Origin: Archegozetes longisetosus
Lineage: Eukaryota; Arthropoda; Arachnida; Sarcoptiformes; Trhypochthoniidae
Assembly (NCBI GenBank): GCA_018873245.2
Contig: JAEMBT020000005.1
Span: 11,172,001-11,236,000 of the forward strand
Direction of reading: 5' to 3'
DNA length: 64,000 bases
This document shows positions 44,519 through 55,830 of the stretch, in pieces. Numbering within the stretch: position 1 is the stretch's first letter; each line of letters opens with the position of its first letter. A program made the position numbers and the translations under genes. The notes beneath the pieces were generated by a model. The model was given only the letters and a program-made list of their open reading frames with translations. It had not been told where the DNA came from and ran no database searches.

Positions 44519-47005
44519 ATGAGCAGACTTGACATTGTTCTTGATTTTATTTTCGACAACTATGCGATACCGAGAAATCTTGTCATAATTGGCAATAGAT
44601 TGCTGGGAGTTTTGCAGATTTTAATTCGCATTTCAATTCTTATTGGCATAGTAGTTTGGGTTGTAGAAAATAATGGCCACATCAAAGTGAATGATAAACA
44701 CAGTAGTATTACAGGGCTCAGTATTAAAGGAGGATTTACTACTAATTTTTCGCAAGAAGATTTTAATGAAACTTACGTAAAATCTGATGAATGGGAAAAG
44801 TATAATCGAGTGTGGGACTATGCTGACTTCGTTGAAAGATTTGACAATGAAGTTCTTGTTACTACCAATTTGGTGATCACTGCGAATCAAACCATATCAA
44901 ATTGTCCTGAACTTTCTCTTCTCAAAGGCGTTCAGTGCGATCCATTCAATAATACTTGTGAGGTAGGATTTATGAGACCACATGGTACTCAGACTGGAAA
45001 ATGCGTACCTGCAGATTTTCCCTATCAAGATCCTAAAACTCTTGAATGGAAAAATATTTCAGTCTGCGAAATTAAAGGTTTGTAAGGCGATAATTAGTGT
45101 GTTAATACTTTTTAGAACTCACATCTACAACTTGATGGTAAATTAAGTTTGTGGTCCCTTTGTTACATTAGCAAAATATGTCATTTCATTTTCTTATTAG
45201 GTGATGACGATAATGTAAGATTGATTTGTATAATCTATAAGTTGTATGATACATTTTCTAATGAACAAAATTTTTTTGCAATCACAGATTAAGGATAAAT
45301 CGTTTAATAACTATTATTTATTATTATGAGATTAGATTTAGAATTTGGTTATAAAATTTCGTATCACGACATTACCGCGAATGTATTACTGCGACGTACT
45401 TTACCGCGAACATATTACAACAAATGCAATACTGCGAATATTTGAATATTTTTCTATAGCTTTTAGGCTCTATAGTCTTCTAGAAACTATATGCAAAAAC
45501 CTTTGAAATGATGTACGTATCACAGATGTTCACCCGTGGACCTGTTGGAATAAATGATGGTATTCATATCATTTCAAAGGTTTTCGCACACACCTTCCAG
45601 AAATATTTTTAAGTATATGAGTTGAACACTTCAAGAGTTATTGACTTTTAAAATTTTGAATACCACTCTTTAAAAAGCAATTAATTATATTAATATGATA
45701 ACTAGTGTTTTGTCGAGGTTTAGTAAACGATTTTACGTCTTCAACACTAACTGCTGGTTCTAATAATTCTATTTCTTCAGCATAAAAAAGAGGTTGTCTT
45801 CAGTTGACATTATTTGATCAAATACATTTTCAACGTCTGGTTAAAAGTCATCCCTAAGCATCGCTCAGCAACCTTTATAAATGCGACTATTCTAGATATT
45901 CAAATAATATGCTATTAGTATACAAAAGAATTTGAAAGGTGAAGGATTTGGGCTATCATAGATTAGTTTTTATACTTTTATATTAAAAATTTTTTTACAA
46001 AAGATAAATATTTTAATTTTTTCCGTAGTGAATATTTTCTCTGTAATGTATTCGAGGTAAAAATTTTTGCAGTATTGCATTTACGATAAAAATTCACGCT
46101 AAAGCTTCCGGTTTTAATGTCGTTCGCGGTAATATCGTGGAATCAAAAAATTTTGATAACCTTATTGATGTAAACATATTGATAATTTTAGAAATAATAG
46201 CTAATACCTAATATTGTACACTCTAATGTGCAGATGAATGTATGATCCGTAGCCTGCACAGAATACAGATCAATTCTACATGTTTGGTGAACGCAGTCGT
46301 AAGCCTTTAATTTCACTGTTTATAGGTTGGTGTCCAGTAGACCGATATTTGCCACCGCTAAAAGACTATTCTGCTTTATTAATTGAAACCAAGAATACAA
46401 CTTTATGGATTTCCAATTCAGTTGTTTTTCCTGAATATAATATTGAAGTCAATAATTTAAATGATAAAAGCCCTGATGATTTTGTAAACTGCCTATATCA
46501 TCCAAAGTATTCACCAAACTGTCCAGTTTTTCGACTCGGTGACATTATTGAATATACTCCAAATGCAAACGCAACTTACGAAGAAATTGCTAAATTTGGA
46601 GGTGTCTTTATCATTAATATGAACTATAACTGCTTCATAAATTCTTTGTTTGGTTTTAGCAACAAAGACTACATATGCGATTTAACATACTCATTTAAAC
46701 GGATAGACAGCGACAAAATTTCATCTGCAGCTGGAAGTTATCGTTACTCACATTACTATGACGGCGAATTGAAGAGAACATTCTTTCGGACCTATAGAAT
46801 TCGATTTGTGGCTGAGGTCTCTGCAGTTCTTAGAGAATATAATTTTTTCACTTTTCTGACAAACACGGTAGCCTACTCTGGATGTATCGAATTTGCCCTT
46901 CACATATTTTCTGTAGCTGTGAGAAAATGGTATCGTCGCTTGCAAATTGATCAATTTATTAGCGTTAACGATGGATACCAAGAAATGCAGCCCAATAGGA
47001 CCTAA
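44519..47005 (+). CDS. Divergent P2X receptor channel
   Basis: Trimeric ATP-gated cation channel family, plasma membrane. Two exons, 44519-45077 and 46326-47005, joined at phase 1 across a 1,248-bp GT-AG intron to give 412 residues. Family marks: the amino tail NYAIPRNLVIIGNRLLG in place of the usual YxTxK region, TM1 at about 30-50, DYADF, TNLVITANQTISNCPE, CEIKGWCPVD across the splice, SNSVVFPEYN, CLYHPKYSPNCPVFRLGDII, CDLTYSFKRID, TYRIRF and TM2 at about 359-385. Some ATP-contact positions differ: of the two lysines before TM1's ectodomain only Lys70 remains, the NFR motif reads SYR (324-326), and the later lysine is Arg341. The GKF before TM2 reads REY and the TM2 Asp is absent. ATP sensitivity is thus doubtful. 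AATAAA-like signals lie at about 47062-47100. Both splice signals and all motifs are intact, so the gene appears functional. Confidence 0.9.
45347..46161. mobile_element. 815-bp inverted-repeat element in the P2X intron
   Basis: Begins GGTTATAAAATTTCG and GACATTACCGCGAATG, and ends with the inverse of GGTTATCAAAATTTTTTG and GATATTACCGCGAACG. Repeated phrases ACTGCGA and TTACCGCGAA near the left end are mirrored on the right. No duplication seen. No coding capacity. Confidence 0.6.
45492..45588. repeat. 97-bp hairpin inside the intron element
   Basis: Arms 45492-45512 and 45568-45588: TGCAAAAACCTTTGAAATGAT pairs with its inverse apart from one base. May be a nested small MITE or part of the host element. 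Confidence 0.6.
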
Positions 47006-47202
47006 GAACAATAGATTTGTTATATTAAATTGTAAAATAATTTAAATTTGTTTAATGACATGTAATAAAACAAGAAAATTGTGTACATTTTATGTAATAA
47101 TAAATTGTTAGTACAGTCGCCTTTCATAATGAACAGTCTAATGCACTGAAAATCGGTAGACTATAAGGAGTTCACTATATGGGAACATTGTGCATAATGT
47201 AC

Positions 47203-47540
47203 AATTATTTTTGTGACTCAGTATTTTACAGAGAATGAAAATCCGATTTAAGTTTGTTGTGTAGGAGTTTTTAATATTTGTGCTTTTTACAGGGTCTAGA
47301 GATTTGAAATCAGGGGTCTCAATGCGAGATTTCAAATCTCGCCTATTTCTCTATTTAAGAATCTGGCTGGACTCTAAAGAACTTCAAGTGATCCAAGCGT
47401 GCTTGCCTAATGTTTTCCGAACTTTAAAAAAACACTTACTTATGATGAAAGTTGTTGTTGTAATAAAGAAAAACTGTTGTCTGTCTTTCACAAGAATTTT
47501 TATTCTAAAAATTGAGCAGCATACAAACAATAAGTAAACC
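47203..47540 (-). mobile_element. Fragment of the Tc1/mariner-type family seen at 56762-58030
   Basis: Matches 57715-58030 over about 330 bp, with shared phrases such as AAATCAGGGG, TCTGGCTGG and AAAGAAAAACTGTT. In the fuller copy this is the amino part of the transposase region. Decayed, no ends seen; TACAGTCGCC at 47113 could be a nearby element end but was not matched. Confidence 0.55.
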
Positions 47541-47721
47541 TAAGAGAAAAAAATGGTACAACTAGTTCTAAGGAACATCTCTAGATATTTCGGTTATTAT
47601 TGAACCTAATACAATGAAACTTGCATTGTTTGAGCCATGAATAATGAATTTTATTTTGATATACATAACACGTGTTTATATAAATCATAAGTATTTTAGT
47701 AGATTTATTATTTCAGTGTAA

Positions 47722-48310
47722 ATGTCTAAGCAATATAATAATTGTTTGAAAGTCAAACTCTTATATGAAAGTGGTATTAAAGATCCAAAGAAGATTCATA
47801 ATATGAGAGAGATATCCTTAAGAACTGTTTACAGAAATATTAGTAAAATTGCTAATAATTTAGGTATAAATCGGAAGGTTGGTTCGGATAGGCCGAGGAT
47901 ATTGAAAACTAATGACTTGCGTAGAATTTCAAATCTTGCTAATAAGCAATAAGAATTTCAAATCTTTTGGTAACAATGAGCGAATTATATCCTGATGGCT
48001 TTGTCTTTCATCAAGACAATGCCACTCCCCATACCGTTGCCGCTCGATTATGCAAAAATTGGTTCTAAGACCAGAATCTCGAGGTTCTTGAATGGCCACC
48101 TAATTCTTCTGATCTAAACTCCATATAAAATGTATGGGGAATTACGAAAAACATACTTGAGAAATTGGAACCAAAGAATATTTCTATGTGGAAGGAAGAA
48201 ATCAACAGAGTTTGGTCTGAACTAAGCCACGATCTCCTGACTTCTCTCGTAAAAAGTATGCTAAAGAGGATAGAAACGTGTATTGCCTCTAATGGCGCAA
48301 AAATTAACTA
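47722..48310 (+). mobile_element. Tc1-like transposase with the middle deleted
   Basis: The frame 47722-47952 gives a Tc1-type helix-turn-helix amino part (MSKQYNNCLKVKLLYESG, then SLRTVYRNISKIA). Directly after it another frame has FVFHQDNATPHTV with the second catalytic Asp, LEWPPNSSDLNSI, and a Tc1-like tail (RIETCIASNGAKINY). The first catalytic region is missing, so about a third of the gene is deleted. A stop replaces the position before NVWG (near 48128). Dead relic; TIRs not identified. Confidence 0.75.
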
Positions 48311-48980
48311 TTAATTTTTTATAATATATTATTTATAGTTAATGTATAATTAATATATGAAATATTATTATATATTGATGAATAAAAAGTTATATAAAAA
48401 TATAAAATGCCATTTTTATGCTCTTAGGTTTACATAGAGTATATTTATATTAAAAGTAAGTTATAACTTAATTCTCTACTAAAGCACATTCTATGGAGTC
48501 GTACCAGACTCTCTGATAGAATTATAGGTAACAAAAGATTGGGATCTTACATTGAGGATCCTCGGTTCTCAGTTCTGAGGTTCCAATTCGTTCAACTTGA
48601 ACACACACATACGAAAGAATTTACACAAAACATTTAGATCGGGTCTTTCGTATATAGATGATCCCTCGTCACAAAAATAAATGTGACAATATATAGTTTT
48701 GTGATAAATGCTTAACACTTCTTACAATATCTGATAGAAATAATGCTAGCTTTAAAAAACTAAGACTAATTTTTGAACATTTTGACTGAGACTTATTTCA
48801 TGAAATATGTTATGAGCTGTTCAGATATATAACTTTGATTTTTTATAACTAAACTAAACTTATATAACAGTAATGCAATATAGACTGATGTAATATAGAA
48901 TGTCTGTGTAACATAGACTGATTTATGATTTAAAACAGAAAAATGTCTGAAATCTCTATCCAACAGATGCTATTCTATAT
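48311..48980. other. Non-coding AT-rich stretch
   Basis: Nothing recognised. Confidence 0.4.
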
Positions 48981-48984
48981 AATA

Positions 48985-49225
48985 AGGAGCAAACGATGTC
49001 TGCCTGTCCTTTTATGCATTCGAACTGTGAGCACTTTAGACCTGAACTAATTACATATTTGTGATCAGTATAACCAGGAGGTACAGCACTGGCTATTTAT
49101 TTTTCAAAAAAGTAAAAAAGACAAATTTTTATTCTTAGAAAAAAATAACTATTCGCTGGCTGGAATCGAACCTGGGACTATCTATATAATAGAGAACCCA
49201 ATTAACTGGTTTAACTCTTTCCGAC
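48985..49225 (-). repeat. tRNA-derived SINE, copy 1
   Basis: Read on the minus strand, a tRNA-like head contains GTTAAACCAGTTAATTGG (A-box region) and GGTTCGATTCC (perfect B box, near 49164-49154), followed by a T-rich joint and a body of about 150 bp shared with copy 2 (AGCCAGTGCTGTACCTCC, ACAAATATGTAATT, TTCGAATGCATA). RNA polymerase III promoter parts plus a repeated unrelated body are the definition of a tRNA-SINE. Confidence 0.7.
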
Positions 49226-49639
49226 TAATTATGCACACCAATTTTTCTATATGGCACATTTAGCTAAAAATCATTTCAAATTTTTGAGAGTTGCGGAGAA
49301 GGTTTTTGAACATAAGTTAGATGTTTATGTTCTGAGCTTTTGATATCTTTTGTTTTGTCTATTTTAAATTGTTTAGTGGGACTTTCTAATGTAAATTATA
49401 ATAAATATCTACTAAATATTAATTGTATAAAGATCTATTTGCAACATTCATAAGAAATAAGAAGTTATCAGTTGGGTTAAGTTACATCATGGTTTAAGTT
49501 TAAGCGCGTATTATAATTTCTCAATGAACTAGCTTTTAGTCATAAAACCAAATTAAACCAGTTTTTCAGAAATTTTTTCTATATCAATTAAATATATTAC
49601 TTTTAGAAAAAAAATTAAATCAACTTTATGGGATCTCTA

Positions 49640-49850
49640 ATATAAGGGGCAGATATGCATGCCTGTCCTTCTATGCATTCGAACGGTGGGCACTTTAGAC
49701 CCGAATCAATTACATATTTGTGACCAGTATGACTTGGAGGTACAGCACTGGCTATCTGCTTTTCAAAAAAGCAAATAAGGAAAGTTTTTACTTTTAGAAA
49801 AAATAACTATATATGCCAGGAATCGAAACCATAGATATTTGAATAGCACT
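49640..49850 (-). repeat. tRNA-derived SINE, copy 2
   Basis: Second copy with the same body in the same orientation; the B box reads GTTTCGATTCC and the head is cut shorter than in copy 1. The two copies differ at many positions, so they are old. Confidence 0.65.
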
Positions 49851-50321
49851 TCTTTAAATTCAATACATTTACGGGGTGTTTGACAAACAACTACATGATT
49901 TCAAACTATAATATTTTCAATTTATTCAGATTTTCCAATAAAATATTTACAATATGTGAAAAAGATAAGGATTTGTGATACAATGTGTTCAAATTGTGTG
50001 GTTAGTTGGCGGCTCTTTCTCTGAACTGTTATTTAATTTAAATTTTTTTTTATTTAAGTAATATACTGTATAAAATTACAATAAAAATTTCCTTTTCAGC
50101 ATTGAAAGTCATGATTGAGTGCGAAAATTAAATAAAAAATTGAAGCAATAGGAAAGATTCTCATTATTAATGAAGTTAAAAGGCGTTAAGTTCAAAATTT
50201 TGCCTCAAATAAAAAAGTTATAATCAAAATAATCAAATGATATCCTTTAGTTATTTGTAAAATACCCCGTACTTCCAACGTATTTACTTCCAATATTTTA
50301 ATATAAACTTCAATCAATCTT
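49851..50321. other. Non-coding AT-rich stretch
   Basis: Nothing recognised. Confidence 0.4.
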
Positions 50322-50692
50322 AAGCTGAATTAAATAGGATAGAAACGAAAGTAGTATAAATGAACTTAATTTATTGCAATTTAAGTGAATTTCAGAGATA
50401 TACAGGATTCAGCTGAATATCATATAATAAAAACTATTAATAAGTTATGCAGAGTTGTTCTGAATTAAATTATTTCTAGCTGAATTCTGTAGAATTATAC
50501 CGTATTAATGCGAACAATATAAAATTGAGCTGAACTCTTTATAATTCAAGTTAATTCGGTCTATCCGGCAGAATAAAGCTAGATATAATTTAATTCAGAA
50601 CAACGCTCACAATTTATTTTGAATTAGCTTTAATCGAGTGAAATTCAGTTCATTTCTATTACTTTTGTTTTGATTCTATTCTATTCAGTCTG
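50322..50692. repeat. ~370-bp fold-back repeat
   Basis: The two halves pair over most of their length: GTTGTTCTGAATTAAATTAT near 50453 has its exact inverse near 50587, and outer phrases such as AATAGGATAGAAAC and ATAAATGAACT match the inverse of the right end. No target duplication or gene was identified. Confidence 0.6.
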
Positions 50693-50896
50693 AGATTACT
50701 TAACAGTTTACACTATAGTCTTTTAATATAAAGTTTGAAGTCGTTTGAAGTAAAGACGTCGGAAGTAAATATGTCGGCAGTAAAGACATGGAATAGATGG
50801 GTCGCATTCTGTTCACTGACAAGAATTATTTACATAAAATTCAGTTTTTTCTTTTCTCAAGAATTCCTTAAAGGTTTCAATAGCTTTTTAGATAGG

Positions 50897-50975
50897 ATTA
50901 GGTTATGTTGGGCCTATTTTTTCGGTTGGGTTTGGTTAAATTAGATTAATTTAGGTTGGATTGGATTATATACAA
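50897..50975 (+). repeat. Degenerate TTAGG/TTGGG-rich stretch
   Basis: G and T rich with scattered TTAGG and TTGGG words (ATTAGGTTATGTTGGG, TTGGGTTTGG, TTTAGGTTGGATTGG). Loosely telomere-like but not in a fixed register; a simple sequence is the safer reading. Confidence 0.3.
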
Positions 50976-51404
50976 GTTTAAATAAATATTTATAGTGTTC
51001 TTAATTTTTAAGTTTGTATTCACTGCAGCTTTTTTTGATTTAGTAAGATATTGTTGAAATATGAGAAAAGCTATAGAAATTCTTAAGTGAAATAATATTG
51101 AAAACAGAAAATTAGTGAAAATTTTTGGAAAGAAATTTTTCAAGACTATCGGTGAACTGGCTGTCGGTAAACAGGGCCAGGCCCGAACTAGATGTTTCCC
51201 GTTCTTCTGAACGGGCTTTGTAGCTAGTATATAATATAATTCGTTTGTTGAACGCGTTTAAAATTTTATGACCATATAAAATAATATTAATATACTTAAT
51301 CAGAAACTTATTATTTTTAGTTCTCTAATACAGAGCTTCAAATATCTATATCTTAATTCTCATTTAGATTAAAATTAAGGAGTTATTACTAAAAATTGCA
51401 CAAG

Positions 51405-52025
51405 ATTCAAAATGCTATAACTTTTTATTACTGAACAGAATTTAAAATGTGTTATATGCATTGAGAGAGTATTAAATAAGTTCTAGTTCAACATAAAGTT
51501 TGGTCCATTATCTGCCGCTTTTCGAACATTGGTGTTCACTTTCTTCAAGAGGTCAATTATCATTTCTGGACAAATTTCGCACAACTTTTGTCTAATGCTA
51601 GTCTCCAAATGATCAATACTTTTGACTTTCCAGTCATTTTTATAAAGGTTAGACTTAAGGAGACTCCAAAACTTCTTAATTAGTATCAATCAGTGTCAAT
51701 TAGAGAACATTTGGCGGGTTATGTGCGCGTTCAGCAAATTTTATAACAAATTTATTCAACATTGAGATCGTGTTCCTCGCGTAATAGGCTGTTGTCAAAT
51801 CCGGTCAAAAGACTTATTTGCAGTCCTAATAACATTTCATTAGGAGTAGAACCAATCGCTTCTCTCTACACTCTTTAGAATCAATTTTCCAGTCTATAGC
51901 ACAGTTTTTAGGTTACAAATAAGCTGCACAAATCTCTGAATGGACTTTAAATTTTTCATAGTTCATTTTGATGGCCTTAAGGCCCGAACAATTGGATCTA
52001 TTCAATGGTATGTTACTCTCCATAC
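51405..52025 (-). mobile_element. Tc1/mariner-type transposase fragment
   Basis: The minus-strand frame 51689-51483 reads KKFWSLLKSNLYKNDW, SIDHLETSIRQKLCEI and ends with VRKAADNGPNFMLN, the carboxy tail common to Tc1/mariner-type transposases. The segment aligns with 56762-57375 over its whole length. It ends at 52025 where a hAT end begins, so the hAT piece probably inserted into it. Confidence 0.7.
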
Positions 52026-52530
52026 CAGTGGTTCTCAACCTTTTTTCATATCGTGTACCACTAAAGCATGTCTTATAACATTGCGTATCACCAAAAATTC
52101 TTATAATTTTAGTTTACTTGAAAGTTCACTTGACAGTTTTTAATAAATACAATGAGAATATATTTTAAAATATTACGTTAATGAGAAATCTGTGACTTTC
52201 GATTTACACAAACCATCGATTCTAGGGTTGACATAAGTTAAACTTAATCTCCAGTCATTTTCGATATTAAATATATTTCTATTCTTAGTTTTGATTGAAA
52301 ATAAAACAGGAAAAGTAGTTTCACATAAATAAGTCGAAGGAAAAAGGAGAAGATAACGAATAGCTAATTTTGAAAGTTGTTCATATTCTGTCTAATCAAA
52401 TCCAGAATTTTTCAATTGAGACATTTGAGAACCTTAACTTAGGAGTTAAATTACAAGAGAGTTCAATTAATTTGCCTTTATTTTCTATGCTAAGATATTT
52501 AGGCAAAAAAAGTTTGATCATCTGTTTATT
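52026..52530 (-). mobile_element. 3' part of a ZBED-type hAT element
   Basis: The left end CAGTGGTTCTCAACCTTTTT is the classic terminal repeat of a widespread hAT group. On the minus strand the transposase end follows: KLRFSNVSIEKFWI, then FPSTYLCETTFPVLFSIKTK, RNIFNIENDWRLSLTYV and NPRIDGLCKSK, which fit the hAT dimerisation domain of ZBED-like transposases. At least two stops are present. The other end of the element was not found. Confidence 0.75.
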
Positions 52531-53161
52531 AATGCATAGAATACCCGAACAAATAACTTCATCTGGTATCTATGTTTACAGATCACGTGTTTTCGATAAA
52601 ACCGGTCAAAATGTATTTCTAAAATTTCTACTTTAGTTATGCTGAATTAAGTTATAAAGAAGTAGTGCAAGAGAAGTATAAATAGATTTACGTCCAATCG
52701 TTTTTTGAATCTGTTGCTACTCAGTCAAATGTAGTTTCCGACAAGCCATATAACCAGGATAATTTCTCACAATAAGAGAAACTATTGAATAAGATTTATG
52801 TTGAGAAAATCAAGTAACCTTTTCATAAGTAAAGCAGTAATTAAATATTTGAAAGAGAGTTGACATCGTAACTATCTTAAAATAGAGGTTTCGGTACATA
52901 ACTGTTTACTTGAATAATAGATTATTTAAAATTTCAAAGTAAATCTAATTTAATTTTCTTAATTAAGTTAAACAAACAGGTCACACAATAATACAAAATC
53001 AAATACATTACCAATAATAATAGAGTTTTAGAAAACTTTGATTACTTTATCCTATAAATGTGAAAAAATCTTACAAGTGTATAAAATATTACGCATAAGC
53101 AGGAAACAATAAATATTTTTTTATAGTAAGTCTAGAACTTAAGACATCGATCACTTTTTCT
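52531..53161. other. Non-coding AT-rich stretch
   Basis: Nothing recognised; downstream flank of the receptor gene. Confidence 0.4.
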
Positions 53162-54875
53162 TTAGAACTGTTTAGAAGTTTGTATTAAGATAACTGTATA
53201 GTTCAATATGAAAGTGAAAATCTGCGAAGTAAAAATTAATTAATTTTTAACATGATTTGAATTTAGTAAGATAACTTATACCGGAATTAGAGTTGTTTTT
53301 CTCAGAGAAGCGAAGCCTCCAATAGTAAAACCAAAATTTGTTTCTCTATAAGAGGTCTTAAACAAAACCAATTCTTTGTACTGATAATCATCTAGACAAC
53401 TAGCACCGAATTTATCCAAAACAGTATAAATTCTGTCAGATTCTTCATAAAGTAATCCATTAACGAAGCAATTGATAATTAGTTTAATGGTTGCTGAAAC
53501 ACTTCTGAATGCAAGTGATTTTGAATATTGTTTTGAGATTGTACTATCTTGAGATATAGTGAATCCATAGATATTACACATGATTGAGAACATTGTGTAG
53601 ATTATATCAATAATTGAGACGATTGAGAGAGATTTATCTAATCTATTAACATCATCGCGAATTTGAATGAACTTAGCCTTCATTTCTGCGAATATATTTA
53701 TTTTCCATTTTATATTCTTCATTTGTATGAATTCAAGATCTAAAAAAATTAGATATCCTGTGTAGTTAATTGAATTTACATATATTTTTAAATAAAATAG
53801 ATTACGTTTTCAAGTTTAGATTCAAGTTTAGTTCAAGTTCAATAAAATGTACTTTGGCATATTTTTTGCATTATTGAAATTTTAATGTAAATAAATAACC
53901 TTTATAAAATGTTTTATTCAATTTTAGTTGGTATTCATATGAAATTGAGTTCTTAGATTTAGTATTTCATAAATAATGTCTAAATGATTAAGAACTAGAA
54001 ATAGATTAATTTTGCTATGAAAGACTGTGAGAAACAGACGAATATTTTAAAGGTGCGAACATCAATTAAAATAATCTAAACTTTAATTTTAAAATGCGAT
54101 CGAATACCAAACACTAGAAGCAAAGTTATGTTTCAAGACATTATACTCAGTTAATTATTAATATTTTGCTAAAAGCTTTTTCATATTTGGTTAAAAATAT
54201 AATCTATTGTGTTCTAGAGCTGATTTATTGATACAGACCTTTGTTTTCCTTAAGATTTAGAACCAAAGTTTGTCTCATTTTAGTCAATATATCATAGAAT
54301 TGCAATGAAATAGTCCACGTTAAGATAGATACTGCCCAAACAGTTAAACAAATATATAATCTAAAAATAGATGCTCCGATAATGAATACTGGAGAGTGGT
54401 ATTGGTCAGAATGTAAATCATTATTATGTTTCCTTTGTATGCCGATAACGAACAACAGGATGCTAATGACAGGTAACAAAAGATGAACTATCCATAAAAT
54501 AAATAATATGATGTAATTTTTATTTAGCTCAATTTTATACTGATTAAAAACTTTGAAAAATTTAATGCCATTTCTATTTAGACACCAGAGGCTTGCAAAA
54601 ACGTGAATGGTTTGTAATACTCTGTCTGTAAATCCCATAGAATAAGCAACACTTGAATTAGCTCTCATCGCAGGAGAGTTTATAATAAAATAAACACTTG
54701 TTAGATCAAATGCTGTGACCAAAATAGCTCCAAAATATCCGTAAAGTTTAAGATATTTGTTAATATAAATTTCACCACTTGAGTTGATAGCGATTCCTCC
54801 GAAAGTCATGCTGAATATGCGATAAAACCAAAGGTAAACCTTTATTACCGAAGCCTTTGAAAAAATTCGCGGCAT
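53162..54875 (-). CDS. Gustatory-receptor-like 7TM protein, complete, three exons
   Basis: Arthropod gustatory receptor family: ligand-gated seven-helix channel of the plasma membrane with an intracellular amino end. Exons 54875-54239, 53739-53282 and 53221-53162 give 384 residues, the usual length. Introns are GT-AG (phase 1 and phase 0): donor AAAG|GTCTGT, acceptor TTTTTTTAG; donor CCG|GTATAAG, acceptor CTTCGCAG. Hydrophobic helices are spread over exons 1 and 2. The carboxy signature is typical: GFTIGGFASLRKTTLIP at the end of exon 2 and IFTFILNYTVILIQTSKQF in the short last exon, matching the family's TYhhhhhQF-type ending. ATG at 54875 gives a basic start (MPRIFSKASVIK) before the first helix. 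All splice sites and frames are intact, so it appears functional. A decayed relative lies upstream at 55595-55830. Confidence 0.85.
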
Positions 54876-55594
54876 GATCTAATTAAATAGTGTAAGATTG
54901 GATATTAATATTGTAATTTTTAAGTGTATTTTTGTTTTCAGAATAAGAGACTATTTAAGGGAGTTTCAAAAAACTGTTTTAATGTGAAAGTAACACAATT
55001 TATTTTTTTACACTTAATATAAAATATTGAAATTACTTTATTTCTGGCTTTAATCGATCTTTTATATCAACTCTATTATATTTGAATAATAGAGTTAAAG
55101 ACTTGGCTTGTATATAAAGTAGTTGTAGCTTTAATTTTCTTAATAGGTTTATATAAGAGAATAATATTATGAAAAGTATTTGTTAAGTGTTTCCATCCTT
55201 ATAACTTCTTTTGTGTTTAATAAATATTGATGAAGAGAATAACACATTTGGAAAATTGTCTTATGATAATCGACAATAAGCTATATTGAAATTTCTTAGT
55301 AAAAATTTTTTTTTTTGTAATTCAACTTTTTTTGTTAAATTTATCATTTTATTTACAAGTAATTTAACCATATTTTCAAGAAATAGATTATGAAATTTTG
55401 ATAAACTTATTTAGGAATATCTATTTTCAGTTTAATAATATATAATATGTATTTTATTGTAGATCATTAATTTTAATTTATTGGTAATAAAATTATTGCA
55501 TAGTTCAATATTAATATAAAAAATTGAAGTAATGAATGTTCATTCTGTAATTTTTATTTATCTAAAACATATAGAGAATGAGATTGAATTTCAA
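54876..55594. other. Upstream flank of the gustatory receptor gene
   Basis: AT-rich; may hold its promoter, no motif stands out. Confidence 0.4.
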
Positions 55595-55830
55595 TAGTAC
55601 AGAGGTGAGTTTATGATCAAATCTTTTTAAATTGAGACATAATTTGTTTGTATTCATTTCATCTGAACTTGTACTATTAATCAAAGTTTGCTTTACTCCA
55701 GTTAACAATTCATAGAAATTGAATGAAATGATACAACTCAAGAATGATAGGATCTAAACATAAAAACTACATATTCTCCAAGAAGTAAAAATAAATACTA
55801 GTATAAAGCAAGCACTGCCTGAAAAAAATG
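55595..55830 (-). pseudogene. Gustatory-receptor pseudogene fragment
   Basis: The minus strand reads LVFIFTSWRICSFYV, a stop, then ILSFLSCIISFNFYELLTG and VKQTLI. This aligns without gaps to VFIIGASIFRLYICL...VSILTWTISLQFYDIL and MRQTLV in the intact gene next door (end of its first exon). One in-frame stop and no matching exons around it indicate a dead duplicate. Confidence 0.55.

Noticed and set aside
49140-49225. A functional tRNA gene at the SINE head
   Set aside because: The B box is good but the cloverleaf is not complete and the flanking body is repeated with the second copy, so a SINE fits better.
47113-51404. One Tc1-type element running from 47203 to 52025
   Set aside because: The two pieces are in the wrong order relative to the fuller copy at 56762-58030, so they are separate fragments.
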